The notes: generated from the letters alone by a model not told the origin. Positions 40,312 through 48,224 are shown, counted from the stretch's first letter. The stretch: DNA of 64,000 bases from Fodinisporobacter ferrooxydans (GCF_022818495.1 NZ_CP089291.1:62001-126000); one strand, 5' to 3'. Translations and numbers: made by a program.

Positions 40312-41344
40312 TGCGTTTACTCCTTTCATTGTCGAATTGCACAATTGAACCTCCAGGTTGTCCGCGTGATTTTTCTATTTCCAAACCTCGCTGGAACAGT
40401 TCATAAATCTTTGGCACGCAGTACGAAAATGTATTGATCCCGGCCCCTTCGTAGTGATCGAAGCTGTCGTTAATGCCGGAGATAATGATATCGATCGGCA
40501 CTTTGTCTCTGTACAACTGAATTGCTTGTTGGAATGCTTTTCCCTTAGTTGCATAAGGTTTCCCCGTTCGAATTGTCATGTGAGCATCAATCGCCTCTAG
40601 CAATTCCTGTTCCCCGAAAAACTGTTCGTCGTGGGGGGATATAGGGGGGTTAGTAGTAGTAGTAGTATATTTCTTTAATATTTCTTTACGCGCCGCAGAG
40701 GACGCGCCAGAACTGGTCTCACGAGCATCGTCGGTTGGTATTTTACCAACTACCAAGTTGGTATTTTGCCAACTTTCGTCCGCTAAAGTTGGTATTTTAC
40801 CAACCGTTTTTTCATCATGAGTTGGTATTTTACCAACTACCAAGTTGGTATTTTGCCAACTTTCGTCCGCTAAAGTTGGTATTTTACCAACCGTTTTTTC
40901 ATCATGAGTTGGTATTTTACCAACTTCGTTTTGTGGTTCTGTTGGTAAATTGCCAACCCTTTCGCTATTCGTAACAGTTGGTGTTTTACCAACTCGGTCA
41001 GTAAGATTTCTTTTCAGTACCTCTGTCCACTTATCTCCATTGACCGATTTCAGGCTCACTCTCCACTGATCGTAGTCTTTGTTAAGTGTGATACGTTCAC
41101 CATCGATGAAAATTACTTTTGCGTATTCAAGGTGTAGAAGTTCCTTCTTGATGTCTGACTTATGTACGCCGACCAATTCAAAATCAGAAGGTCGAAGGAG
41201 GGCACTTTTCTTTCCGCAACCATATGACATCCTAATAATCAGATCGAGTATGTTCCGCTGACGTTTCGAAAAATCCGTCTGCATAATCGAGCTGTAAAGT
41301 TCATTTGAAATTCGTGTATACTCGTCCGGTTGCGGGTTTGCCAT
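40196..41344 (-). CDS. Phage replication initiator (O-like) with iterons in its gene
   Basis: 382 residues. The N-terminal winged helix (YTRISNELYSSIMQTDFSKR ... RMSYGCGKKSALLRPSDF) matches phage replication protein O. The middle (about residues 110-215) is a low-complexity linker of VGKIPT repeats encoded by the iterons. The C-terminal part (QELLEAIDAHMTIRTGKPYA ... GAGINTFSYCVPKIYELF) is a DnaD-like domain. Binds the origin within its own gene and recruits the loader, as in lambda. Confidence 0.85.
   Translation of the reverse strand: MANPQPDEYTRISNELYSSIMQTDFSKRQRNILDLIIRMSYGCGKKSALLRPSDFELVGVHKSDIKKELLHLEYAKVIFIDGERITLNKDYDQWRVSLKSVNGDKWTEVLKRNLTDRVGKTPTVTNSERVGNLPTEPQNEVGKIPTHDEKTVGKIPTLADESWQNTNLVVGKIPTHDEKTVGKIPTLADESWQNTNLVVGKIPTDDARETSSGASSAARKEILKKYTTTTTNPPISPHDEQFFGEQELLEAIDAHMTIRTGKPYATKGKAFQQAIQLYRDKVPIDIIISGINDSFDHYEGAGINTFSYCVPKIYELFQRGLEIEKSRGQPGGSIVQFDNERSKRNGRSPNNPRADTFSVDEMVRRKQQQQAYEPIELGDDIL
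40734..40993. repeat. Phage origin: nine 17-bp palindromic iterons
   Basis: Nine copies of GTTGGTATTTTACCAAC or near variants start at 40734, 40757, 40788, 40821, 40844, 40875, 40908, 40941 and 40977, spaced 23, 31, 33, 23, 31, 33, 33 and 36 nt. The first six form a tandem 87-bp duplication. Each is a palindrome and codes VGKIPT or QNTNL in the initiator. Position inside the initiator gene parallels the lambda origin. Confidence 0.85.
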
Positions 41345-41365
41345 GCTCTCCCCTCCTTCCCTTTG

Positions 41366-41638
41366 CTATGGCAACTGCAATGCTTGTCCATCCTGAATCG
41401 TTGAATCTTTCATATGGTTCATCTTCTCGATCTGATAAATCACATCGCGTGGATCGTAACGGTCATACTCGTGGTGACTGGTGACGATGGACCAGAGTGT
41501 GTCACTGCCTTGCACCGTATACGTTTTACTTGGTTTGTCCGGTACCGGTGACTTTGCATCACCAGTTCCGGTATATAAGGAAAACAATGTGCAGAGAGCG
41601 AGTCCTGCGATTGCTATGTGAGTTAGGTTGAGTTTCAT
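41366..41638 (-). CDS. Secreted LysM protein, YneA-like
   Basis: 90 residues. N-terminal hydrophobic segment (LTHIAIAGLALCTLFSLYTG) as signal peptide or anchor, then one LysM domain (YTVQGSDTLWSIVTSHHEYD ... IQDGQALQLP). The size and order match YneA, the SOS-induced inhibitor of cell division in Bacillus. In the early operon it may block host division during induction. Alternatively a simple wall-binding protein. Confidence 0.65.
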   Translation of the reverse strand: MKLNLTHIAIAGLALCTLFSLYTGTGDAKSPVPDKPSKTYTVQGSDTLWSIVTSHHEYDRYDPRDVIYQIEKMNHMKDSTIQDGQALQLP

Positions 41639-41647
41639 AAAAGCCTC

Positions 41648-42514
41648 CTACACAAGCGTTTGTTGTTCTTCTGGAACAACTTCTGATTCTTCTTGTTGAG
41701 GTTGTGTTTCTAAATCATCGGCATTGTATTCAATGATCGGCACTTCGGATGTTGCTGTTTCTGTGATATCTTTACGTACTGATTCATCAGATCGCACCAC
41801 TTGTTCCGCCATTTCGATACTGATGGGCAACCACTTCCACCCTGACCTTACTACCGTTTTCTTACACATTTCGATGTAATCCGATACCCATGGTCCGTTG
41901 TTTGCCGACTTGCTACGTGCTCTATGCAGGTCAATCTCTTGTTTCGGCATGTAGTGTATGTAATGACCGCCGTCTTTGAATTTTGCCACCATATATGCCC
42001 CACGAATCATTCCTGGTTGATCAAATCGTTCATCAGAACGTGTGTGCCATGGAATGTGTTTTAGATTCTCATCAAGTCCGTAAATCAGTTCAAAGAAGTC
42101 GTTTTCGTATACTTCATGTGCCGAAATGGATTGGATATTACCGGAACGTCTCGCGAGGTCGATCATTCCTTTGTAACCGATGATAAACTGCACTTCCGAT
42201 GTTCCAGTGCGATTGTTTTTAAATGGCAAAAAGTAACAATGTCCAAGTAATCCTGGTTCAAGTCCTAGAGTTGCTGATTGCATTACGGATGCCATCAGAC
42301 TCGGTATGGTGCATTCCAACAGTTTCGGGTTGGTACGGATTGTTGTAAGTGCGATCCGCAGGAGCCGTTCCTTATCGATATGTTTAGGTAGAACTTCTGC
42401 AAATGTAGGCTCCATTTTTTTTAGATATGCTGCGATTGTTTGGCTCGGCGTGGCCGCTTGTGAAGCGCCTTCCGCTTGGCTTACCAGTTTGTTTTTGTTA
42501 TCTGCACGTGTCAT
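41648..42514 (-). CDS. recT: RecT single-strand annealing protein
   Basis: 288 residues with RecT motifs: LRIALTTIRTNPKLLECTIP, SLMASVMQSATLGLEPGLLG, EVQFIIGYKGMIDLARRSGN and the C-terminal VSDYIEMCKKTVVRSGWKWL. Anneals single strands produced by the exonuclease encoded 12 nt upstream. Acidic C-terminal tail as usual. Confidence 0.9.
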   Translation of the reverse strand: MTRADNKNKLVSQAEGASQAATPSQTIAAYLKKMEPTFAEVLPKHIDKERLLRIALTTIRTNPKLLECTIPSLMASVMQSATLGLEPGLLGHCYFLPFKNNRTGTSEVQFIIGYKGMIDLARRSGNIQSISAHEVYENDFFELIYGLDENLKHIPWHTRSDERFDQPGMIRGAYMVAKFKDGGHYIHYMPKQEIDLHRARSKSANNGPWVSDYIEMCKKTVVRSGWKWLPISIEMAEQVVRSDESVRKDITETATSEVPIIEYNADDLETQPQQEESEVVPEEQQTLV

Positions 42515-42526
42515 GATTTATCCCCC

Positions 42527-43465
42527 TTACTTCACCGAGAATCTACGAGACAGACTTTCTTTTACATATTGTCCATAAAGATCCGGGTGATCTTTTTTGA
42601 ATTTGGTAGAATCAAATCGATTGGATGCAACGGATTTCCAAATCACTTTCCGTTCCCCGATCCAACCCGATTCGTGTTCTCCAAGCATATCTTTTAGCTT
42701 GTTAGCTGCTTCGTCTTTCCGCTCACCGGCCGACTTTTCTTCTGTTTGCCAATACTCGAAATCTTCAAGTAACCTTTTTGCATCGGATGGTAGTTCAACG
42801 TAGGTGTCCGGGATGGATTTTGGATATAATGTATTGAGCAAGTTGCTGGATGCGTCCGAACCATCTATCATTGGCGGTATCCGCTTGACTACATGTTCAT
42901 TCCAGAATTTTCTTTCCGCTTGAATAACCGCTTGAATTACCTCTTCATCCCGCTCGATAGGCTTGTACACAAATTTGTTGCCGCCAACTAAACAAGCAAT
43001 CCACCAACGTTCATATCCAGTAACGGCCATGTAATGTTGACACTGCAGCTCATACGACCACGGAACCTTATCTTCTGCCCATTCGTCTGATAAGTAAGCA
43101 GAGGCAGTTTTCGCTTCGAAACCTTCTTGTTTACCGACGATCACACGGTCAAGGTTCGCCAGCATCCAAGGATAGTCAGGATGGCGAAGAATTGCATTTC
43201 TGCGCCTCACTTTCATTTCGCTTCGTTTTTCAAATTCTTTTGCTACTACATCCTCAAGTAAAGTTCCGAAATACGCCGCTTCCCCCGCTTCCTTTGGTTC
43301 GAATTCGCCGATCTTCTCCAGATACAACTCCACCGGGCTTTTATACTTTGAGAATCCAGTAATAACCGCAACATCACTGCCTCCTAATCCATTTTTCCGA
43401 GCCGCCAGCCATTCCTCGTGACTCATATTGACCGTTGATGCCAAAACATCCGCGCGCATAGCCAT
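42527..43465 (-). CDS. YqaJ/lambda Exo-type exonuclease
   Basis: 312 residues from ATG 43465. YqaJ motif LAARKNGLGGSDVAVITGFS, catalytic VEGL-equivalents in DRVIVGKQEGFEAKTASAYL (Glu-x-Lys) and HYMAVTGYERWWIACLVGGN. Resects DNA ends to give single strands for RecT. The pair forms a recombination module. Confidence 0.9.
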   Translation of the reverse strand: MAMRADVLASTVNMSHEEWLAARKNGLGGSDVAVITGFSKYKSPVELYLEKIGEFEPKEAGEAAYFGTLLEDVVAKEFEKRSEMKVRRRNAILRHPDYPWMLANLDRVIVGKQEGFEAKTASAYLSDEWAEDKVPWSYELQCQHYMAVTGYERWWIACLVGGNKFVYKPIERDEEVIQAVIQAERKFWNEHVVKRIPPMIDGSDASSNLLNTLYPKSIPDTYVELPSDAKRLLEDFEYWQTEEKSAGERKDEAANKLKDMLGEHESGWIGERKVIWKSVASNRFDSTKFKKDHPDLYGQYVKESLSRRFSVK

Positions 43466-43466
43466 A

Positions 43467-43715
43467 TCAATACCGCCCCTCTGTGTAAGAATAATATTCA
43501 TTCCTTGCATCTTCTGGCGTTTTACACTCATCCCAGCAATTCACACAATACTTGCCAGCAATCCCCTCGTTCACTTGCTCGAAATGATGCAGTTCCCGGC
43601 AGTTGTCACACTCCTTGTATTGCTCGATGCAGTCCAAACAAACGAGACCTTCCGCTGTTAATTCTGTGTTTCGTTCTTTCGTTTCTTGGTTGCAGGCAAC
43701 ACAAATTGCTGTCAT
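43467..43715 (-). CDS. Zn-finger protein with two treble-clef-like motifs
   Basis: 82 residues from ATG 43715 after GGTGAATGCA. CVACNQETKERNTELTAEGL with CLDC, then CDNC and CVNCWDEC: at least two zinc sites. Longer upstream frame crosses a strong hairpin and is less likely. Unknown function. Confidence 0.6.
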   Translation of the reverse strand: MTAICVACNQETKERNTELTAEGLVCLDCIEQYKECDNCRELHHFEQVNEGIAGKYCVNCWDECKTPEDARNEYYSYTEGRY

Positions 43716-43769
43716 TGCATTCACCACGTTGTCCATGGTAGAATGCAAGCAAATAGGTTTTTCGAATGG

Positions 43770-43806
43770 GAGCTTGTCGATCTTGTCCATCGACAAGCTC
43801 TTTTTA
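43770..43806 (+). terminator. Strong hairpin, plus-strand T-run
   Basis: GAGCTTGTCGAT-cttgtcc-ATCGACAAGCTC followed by TTTTTATC on the plus strand. It would stop rightward antisense transcription entering the early operon, or form a leader structure in the minus-strand mRNA. Confidence 0.6.
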
Positions 43807-43816
43807 TCTGCGTAAC

Positions 43817-44005
43817 TCATGAGGCCTGAACCCCCTTCAACATTTGTTTTTGAAGATCCATCACTGTCTGATTCCTCATCTCTTCAACCTTGCAGCCAGC
43901 GCATTCGGTTAATCGGAATGTGTTGTAATGACCGCACTCGATGCACTTCTGATCAAATTTCTGTATTTCAGGATGCACATGCATGTTGATGGGTAGCTGA
44001 TTCAA
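43817..44005 (-). CDS. Small Zn-ribbon protein
   Basis: 62 residues from TTG 44005, chosen because GAGGAGGGG stands 7 nt upstream. CIECGHYNTFRLTECAGC is a compact zinc ribbon. Overlaps the DUF6011-like gene upstream. Confidence 0.55.
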   Translation of the reverse strand: MNQLPINMHVHPEIQKFDQKCIECGHYNTFRLTECAGCKVEEMRNQTVMDLQKQMLKGVQAS

Positions 44006-44156
44006 CTGGTTTCCCCTCCTCGCTAAGTTCAATTGATAACTGCTTGTCCAAGTTTTGTTTTCCTTTCTTCCGGCAAACAGGACCAGTTCCTAAACGGCGA
44101 CTTCTTTTACCACTTAATGGTCGACCGCAAATCACGCAATTCTCGTATTCTTTCAA
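43968..44156 (-). CDS. DUF6011-like small protein
   Basis: 62 residues: CVICGRPLSGKRSRRLGTGP followed by VCRKKGKQN, the usual DUF6011 signature (Cys pair, Arg/Gly-rich turn, Cys). Frequent in phage early operons, function unknown. Confidence 0.65.
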   Translation of the reverse strand: MKEYENCVICGRPLSGKRSRRLGTGPVCRKKGKQNLDKQLSIELSEEGKPVESATHQHACAS

Positions 44157-44167
44157 TGTGGGACCTC

Positions 44168-44470
44168 CTATCCAATTGCTACAAGATCCGCTCGCAATCG
44201 GTTGATGATTCGCTCATAGGTTATATATTTCTTAGCCATCTGATTTTCAAATCCACAAAACTCAGCGACGGCACTACTTACGATCTCGTGGTATCCTGTA
44301 TACATCCCCCAACGTTTTACGATATCAAGATTGAAATACTCCCCGTTCTCATGTCGGGAAACTACTGACCGATCCACTCGTAAATAATCCGCCAATACTT
44401 GTTGTGTCCAACCTTTTTCAAGGCGGCACCATCGAAGCAATTCCCCTAGTTCCTCCGCTCTCAAATCCAC
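44168..44470 (-). CDS. XRE-family regulator (early operon)
   Basis: About 100 residues from GTG 44470 (AAGGGGG upstream; TTG 44464 is an alternative). HTH in WTQQVLADYLRVDRSVVSRH, ENGEYFNLDIVKRWGMYTGY after it. Preceded by 290 nt with almost no gene (44561-44754 shows nothing recognisable). Might regulate early genes. Confidence 0.7.
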   Translation of the reverse strand: MDLRAEELGELLRWCRLEKGWTQQVLADYLRVDRSVVSRHENGEYFNLDIVKRWGMYTGYHEIVSSAVAEFCGFENQMAKKYITYERIINRLRADLVAIG

Positions 44471-44754
44471 CACCCCCTTTGATGTGCAAAATTTGCACAA
44501 AATGGTATCTAGTTTGTGATGGCCTGCGATTGTACGATAAGGATGTACCACGCAAGACATCCTCGCACCATTACCTCAAATGTGTTACATACCTTCCACT
44601 TACTGATTACAACCGCTTATGTCGGCTTCTGACACCCAATTGTCGGTAGCTGACTCACTTCACCTACTTTCGACGCGATCTACGGCATCCAGCAGCATTC
44701 AACGGCAATCGACAAACTTCAGCTAAAAAAATCACCAACTTTTCAGTCGGTTTG

Positions 44755-44847
44755 TTAACTAGCATGTCCACCGCCGTTGCCCCTGGCATCAGCTGCCGGG
44801 AGCAAACTACCTTCCTCAACATTTCGCAAGAATCGCATCTCGCTCAT
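44755..44847 (-). CDS. Possible 30-residue micro-protein
   Basis: MSEMRFLRNVEEGSLLPAAD... overlaps the 3' end of the next gene upstream by 32 nt. Weak evidence: frame ends in low-complexity Gly/His. Confidence 0.3.
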   Translation of the reverse strand: MSEMRFLRNVEEGSLLPAADARGNGGGHAS

Positions 44848-44998
44848 TACGCAGTTCCAAGATTCGTTCGCGTATGAACGTCTGACGTTCCGAATCCGTG
44901 TTGCTTTTCGCATACTCCAAAGCCAAATGAGAATGTTCAACCGCTATTTCCGCAAGACGATCTTGGTCTGATTCAGGTAAGCGATGTATGTTAACCAA
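44816..44998 (-). CDS. Small helical early protein
   Basis: 60 residues from TTG 44998 with AGAGGGGGCG upstream: MVNIHRLPESDQDRLAEIAV..., helical and charged. No family recognised. Five nt from the upstream gene. Confidence 0.5.
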   Translation of the reverse strand: MVNIHRLPESDQDRLAEIAVEHSHLALEYAKSNTDSERQTFIRERILELRNERDAILAKC

Positions 44999-45003
44999 AT
45001 CTT

Positions 45004-45195
45004 TTACGCCCCCTCTCGTTCTGAATTTCGAAGAATTCCAATCGCCACTTCTGCAACTTGACGGACAACAGGGTTACCTTTTTCAAATTCACGTTCAAAC
45101 CACTCACGCCGTTCTTCTGGCGTCATCGTTATCACACCCGAAGGAGAATAAACTGTGATCTTGGAATTCCCAATCTCGTTGACCAAAGTAACCAT
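45004..45195 (-). CDS. Small early protein
   Basis: 63 residues (MVTLVNEIGNSKITVYSPSG VITMTPEERREWF...). Strand-rich start and helical end. Good ribosome-binding site (GGGGAGGGGGTAGC). Function unknown. Confidence 0.55.
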   Translation of the reverse strand: MVTLVNEIGNSKITVYSPSGVITMTPEERREWFEREFEKGNPVVRQVAEVAIGILRNSEREGA

Positions 45196-45247
45196 GCTAC
45201 CCCCTCCCCTTTACAGATGTATATGACTCTCCGCTCGTCCATGTTTC

Positions 45248-45424
45248 TTAGAATTGTTTGAGCGTCATTTCTTCGTGGATGCTTCTTGCGATGACCATCA
45301 ATTCATTTGCTGCATCCTCTTTGGTGTAATGGGAGTCATCGACAAGTTCTATGATGACTCCATTAATTTGATTCAGGATGTTACCAAGTGCAGCGCATTG
45401 GCTGAGATTCACGAGTCCTTGCAT
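45248..45424 (-). CDS. Small helical early protein
   Basis: 58 residues from ATG 45424, after GGGGGTTGTGTG: MQGLVNLSQCAALGNILNQI ... ARSIHEEMTLKQF. Helical, unknown function. Eleven nt after the 103-residue gene. Confidence 0.55.
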   Translation of the reverse strand: MQGLVNLSQCAALGNILNQINGVIIELVDDSHYTKEDAANELMVIARSIHEEMTLKQF

Positions 45425-45435
45425 CACACAACCCC

Positions 45436-45747
45436 CTAAGCGGTTTTTGAATGCTCTTGGCTTTCCGCAACAATCAAATCCAAAATCTGATTCGCAATGT
45501 CAATTGCATGTGGTGCTAAATCATCCGTCATGTTCACAGCACGTTTCAGGCCCAATGCATACCGGATTAATGGAGACATACCACTAATGATCTTGTGACG
45601 TTTGCCAGGATCAAGATCTGCCAACCTTTCCTGCATGGCATGCCGCACCCGATCCCATGCGCTTCTTGTCTGTCGCTCCTGTTCCATTTCCTGTAGCAGC
45701 TCCGATTTGATTTGTGCTTTTAACTCTGCAAGTTCTTGCTGAGTCAT
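45436..45747 (-). CDS. Helical early protein, second gene after Cro
   Basis: 103 residues. MTQQELAELKAQIKSELLQE opens a coiled coil; the rest is helical (SPLIRYALGLKRAVNMTDDL). Overlaps the Cro-like gene stop by 4 nt. Probably early and co-expressed with it. Confidence 0.6.
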   Translation of the reverse strand: MTQQELAELKAQIKSELLQEMEQERQTRSAWDRVRHAMQERLADLDPGKRHKIISGMSPLIRYALGLKRAVNMTDDLAPHAIDIANQILDLIVAESQEHSKTA

Positions 45748-45959
45748 CCAGTTCTCGCCTCCTTGATTTGATCTTGAAGGAGATCGGTGATAGGGACTTT
45801 TAAAGAATCAGCAATCTTTTCCAAAAGAGGAAAGGAGGGATTTCTATCTTCGTTTTCTAAACGACTGATGTGTTCTTGAGTAACCCCTACGCGTTCCGCC
45901 AATTCCGTTTGCGTCATGTTTCTGCTTTCTCTTATTCGCTTGATGTTTTTTCCGTACAC
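45744..45959 (-). CDS. Cro-like XRE regulator (cassette 1, minus)
   Basis: 71 residues from GTG 45959 with AGGAGGTGGTCAC. XRE HTH MTQTELAERVGVTQEHISRL then ENEDRNPSFPLLEKIADSLK. First gene of the leftward early operon, driven by a perfect TTGACA-N17-TATAAT promoter. Corresponds to Cro or early regulator of the main lysis-lysogeny switch. Confidence 0.85.
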   Translation of the reverse strand: MYGKNIKRIRESRNMTQTELAERVGVTQEHISRLENEDRNPSFPLLEKIADSLKVPITDLLQDQIKEARTG

Positions 45960-45982
45960 GTGACCACCTCCTTATGAATTAA

Positions 45983-46130
45983 ATTATATGATCCTAAAGT
46001 CATATTGTCAATAAGTTTTTATGCCTATAAGATCAATTATTTTATTCACCATCATGTAAGTAGTACCAACACTTGACGGCACTTTAATGAACAATTACGA
46101 TGAAGTTATAAAATATGTCTTATAGACATA
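45983..46130. promoter_or_regulatory. Switch region of cassette 1: promoter and three operators
   Basis: Minus-strand promoter TTGACA (46011-46006), 17 bp, TATAAT (45988-45983). Operator-like sites: TATGATCCTAAAGTCATA (45987-46004) in the spacer, TATGCCTATAAGATCA (46020-46035), and the 17-bp palindrome TATGTCTTATAGACATA (46114-46130) next to the repressor gene. Confidence 0.85.
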
Positions 46131-46150
46131 AATGCCGATAGGAGTTAAAA

Positions 46151-46450
46151 ATGGACATCGGACAACGAATTAAAATATTCCGCAAACAATACGGATATAC
46201 AGCTTTAGAATTAGCTGAAGCACTACAAGTTTCGCAATCTCATATAAGTAGACTTGAAAACGGCACTCGACTACCATCTATTGATTTTTTGATGGAGTTT
46301 TGCGATTTCCTCAACATCACCCTTGGAGAGTTTTTTTACGACGGCCTGTCTGACTTACCAGACGATATTCAACAGCTTCTTACAGAAGCCAAAAGTCTTA
46401 CTCCAGAGAAGCGAGATTTGATCATAAAACTCATTCAAGCGATGCGGTAA
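46151..46450 (+). CDS. CI-like XRE repressor (cassette 1, plus)
   Basis: 99 residues. HTH YTALELAEALQVSQSHISRL, ENGTRLPSIDFLMEFCDFLN, then a SinR-like C-terminal helix pair (LPDDIQQLLTEAKSLTPEKR DLIIKLIQAM). Probably represses the early promoter. Its C-terminal part is shared with the next gene and with a fragment at 47416. Confidence 0.85.
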   Translation: MDIGQRIKIFRKQYGYTALELAEALQVSQSHISRLENGTRLPSIDFLMEFCDFLNITLGEFFYDGLSDLPDDIQQLLTEAKSLTPEKRDLIIKLIQAMR

Positions 46451-46455
46451 TACAT

Positions 46456-46776
46456 ATGAAAGTTACAGAATTTGTTGGAAACCGTATTAAAGAATTGAGA
46501 AAACGGTTTGATATAAACGCAAAAGAATTAGCTTTATCAATCGGTGTATCTCAAAGTTTTCTTTCAGCTATTGAAAATGGTGTGAAAAAATGCTCGCTTG
46601 AAACCATTGATAAAATCTGTTCCACCCTTAACATCACTCTCAGCGAATTCTTCGCTGATGACACACAAGAATTGCCTCCAGACATACATAACTTGCTTCG
46701 TACCATCCAGACCCTTACTCCAACCCAACGGGAGCTTTTGGACAAGTTCCTGCGTGAAATGAAAGGAAGTGAATGA
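46456..46776 (+). CDS. Second XRE repressor in tandem
   Basis: 106 residues, tandem paralogue of the preceding gene 5 nt upstream: INAKELALSIGVSQSFLSAI as HTH and LTPTQRELLDKFLREMKGSE at the end. The same DNA region thus codes two repressors in one transcript, which may form heterodimers. Confidence 0.8.
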   Translation: MKVTEFVGNRIKELRKRFDINAKELALSIGVSQSFLSAIENGVKKCSLETIDKICSTLNITLSEFFADDTQELPPDIHNLLRTIQTLTPTQRELLDKFLREMKGSE

Positions 46777-47213
46777 TAGTGGCTTTTGACAAATTAACCG
46801 AATCAGTAAACAACCGAAAATTTTTCCTTAAGGTTCAAAAAGAAGTACTGGATACAGCGAAATCTTATATAGCAGGCGCCAGAGAAGAATTAACGCCTTA
46901 CTTAAATAATGCAAAACTTCAGTGCGCTTTTAATTCCGATAGCATGTCGTTATCCATCATTGATCCATCAAAAACCATCTATCAGAATGATTTAACATAC
47001 TCTTTCAAAATTAGATTTTCTAACAGTGAAAACCAATGGAAGCTGATAGTTTCTCACTACGGTTTAAGAAACGTATTTAAAACCGATCTTGGACAAGTTC
47101 CCCATACGTACGTTGGGCTTTCGCAAAAGCAAGTATCAGATTTTTACGTAAATATCGGGAACAATCTATTGGAATTCATCCTAAAAACATTCAAAGATAT
47201 CGAGACAACTTAG
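46773..47213 (+). CDS. Unknown protein co-transcribed with the repressors
   Basis: 146 residues, ATGA overlap with the preceding gene (a GTG at 46782 is an alternative start). Helical N-terminus, beta-rich middle (LTYSFKIRFSNSENQWKLIV) and helical end. No family recognised. Being in the lysogenic transcript, it is expressed in the lysogen. Confidence 0.6.
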   Translation: MIVAFDKLTESVNNRKFFLKVQKEVLDTAKSYIAGAREELTPYLNNAKLQCAFNSDSMSLSIIDPSKTIYQNDLTYSFKIRFSNSENQWKLIVSHYGLRNVFKTDLGQVPHTYVGLSQKQVSDFYVNIGNNLLEFILKTFKDIETT

Positions 47214-47221
47214 CATTTCCA

Positions 47222-47395
47222 TCATTGAACTGAACGATGATTAAAAGCAAAATCATTCACGACCGCTTGCAGATCTTCAGCACTCCAATTTTTTTCTTCA
47301 GCGAGCGCCAATATAGATAAGCATCTTTCAATATGCGATTGATTTTCTTTTGATTTTTTTTCAAATTCATTGCGTAAAATTTTAATGTCATCCAT
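47222..47395 (-). CDS. Small helical protein of a decayed cassette
   Basis: 57 residues from ATG 47395 with GGGAGGT upstream: MDDIKILRNEFEKKSKENQS ... AEDLQAVVNDFAFNHRSVQ. Minus strand, facing the truncated repressor at 47416; together they look like the remains of another divergent cassette. Confidence 0.6.
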   Translation of the reverse strand: MDDIKILRNEFEKKSKENQSHIERCLSILALAEEKNWSAEDLQAVVNDFAFNHRSVQ

Positions 47396-47415
47396 TTTTT
47401 TACCTCCCTACTTGA

Positions 47416-47544
47416 TACTTCTTCGACGAATCTGACGAGCTATCATCCGATCTCTTGCAACTTATTGATACAGCCAAGAAACTCACCTCAGAGGAACGTA
47501 AGAAAGTAACTGAAATGCTTCAAACCTTCCTTGAAAGGAGGTGA
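47416..47544 (+). pseudogene. C-terminal fragment of an XRE repressor
   Basis: 43 codons with an in-frame stop just before: YFFDESDELSSDLLQLIDTA then KKLTSEERKKVTEMLQTFLE RR. This matches the C-terminal tail of the two repressors at 46151 and 46456 (EFFxD..xLPxDIxxLL...LTPexR). The HTH part is gone. Still linked to the next gene by AGGAGGTGA, which serves as its ribosome-binding site. Confidence 0.8.
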
Positions 47545-47549
47545 AATAA

Positions 47550-47783
47550 ATGACTATATCTGAGAAGAACAGCATCCTTCCGTGCCCTAAATGTGGAACA
47601 AATCAATTTTTTCGAAACAACAGACCTAGTGCACTTGTTAACTTGAAAGAAGGAACAAACGGAGTTCCCGAAATTGATAACGAAACTATTTTTCCGGTCC
47701 GTGTTTGGCATTGTAAATCCTGCCATTACATGGAGCTTAGTTGGGAAAACCCTATTTCGTTTACCACGGACTCACCCGAATAG
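47550..47783 (+). CDS. Zn-ribbon protein
   Basis: 77 residues: CPKCGTNQFFRNNRPSALVN ... VWHCKSCHYMELSW, a two-pair zinc ribbon. ATG 6 nt after the repressor remnant. Its 3' end overlaps the convergent minus gene by 23 nt. Unknown function. Confidence 0.65.
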   Translation: MTISEKNSILPCPKCGTNQFFRNNRPSALVNLKEGTNGVPEIDNETIFPVRVWHCKSCHYMELSWENPISFTTDSPE

Positions 47784-47967
47784 AACCATCTGCATCTCGT
47801 ACCTCTGTTTTAACAGCCGTCGTTGCCGCGGCGGCTCCTTTGGTTTCATCCAAGTAAATCCCAAGCATTTGAGGAAGTGCTTCCACTTCACCGCTGTAGG
47901 AATCACCTTTCATTACTCTGATACACCAGTCTCTAAGTGCTGCAATAACTTCCTGACGTTTTTCCAT
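47761..47967 (-). CDS. Small partner protein (cassette 2, minus)
   Basis: 68 residues from ATG 47967 (AGGAGGGAGAGGG upstream): MEKRQEVIAALRDWCIRVMK ... LGIYLDETKGAAAATTAV. Translated after the XRE gene of cassette 2. Ends inside the convergent Zn-ribbon gene. Unknown. Confidence 0.6.
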   Translation of the reverse strand: MEKRQEVIAALRDWCIRVMKGDSYSGEVEALPQMLGIYLDETKGAAAATTAVKTEVRDADGSIRVSPW

Positions 47968-47981
47968 CCCTCTCCCTCCTT

Positions 47982-48224
47982 TCATGCCGTTGTGGCTTGT
48001 TCCATTGCTGACGAATTGCTAGAATCTGTGTTACAATCTTGAACAAGGAGTTCACGACTCTTAATGCCGAACAAGTCCTCCAACTTGTAAGCAACTCCTA
48101 ATGAAACTCCACGCTCACCGTTTTCGATGTAACGGTAAGCTCGTTCTGTGATACCGACGATGGTTGCGACATCTCGGTAGGACATGCCTTTTGCGGTACG
48201 TGCCTGACGCAATTTTTGTCTCAT
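47982..48224 (-). CDS. XRE regulator (cassette 2, minus)
   Basis: 80 residues: MSYRDVATIVGITERAYRYI as HTH, ENGERGVSLGVAYKLEDLFG, and the tail LLVQDCNTDSSNSSAMEQ, nearly identical to that of cassette 3. Driven by TTGACA-N18-TATACT. Confidence 0.85.
   Translation of the reverse strand: MRQKLRQARTAKGMSYRDVATIVGITERAYRYIENGERGVSLGVAYKLEDLFGIKSRELLVQDCNTDSSNSSAMEQATTA

Noticed and set aside
40734-40993. Regularly spaced repeats that could be taken for a CRISPR array
   Set aside because: The repeats are 17-bp palindromes inside a coding gene, the 'spacers' are themselves repeated and 6-19 nt long. They are replication iterons.
44561-44754. Gene or structured RNA in the gap upstream of the early XRE gene
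   Set aside because: No coding frame with a start signal and no stable stems; only loosely similar GTCGG/CTGAC words.
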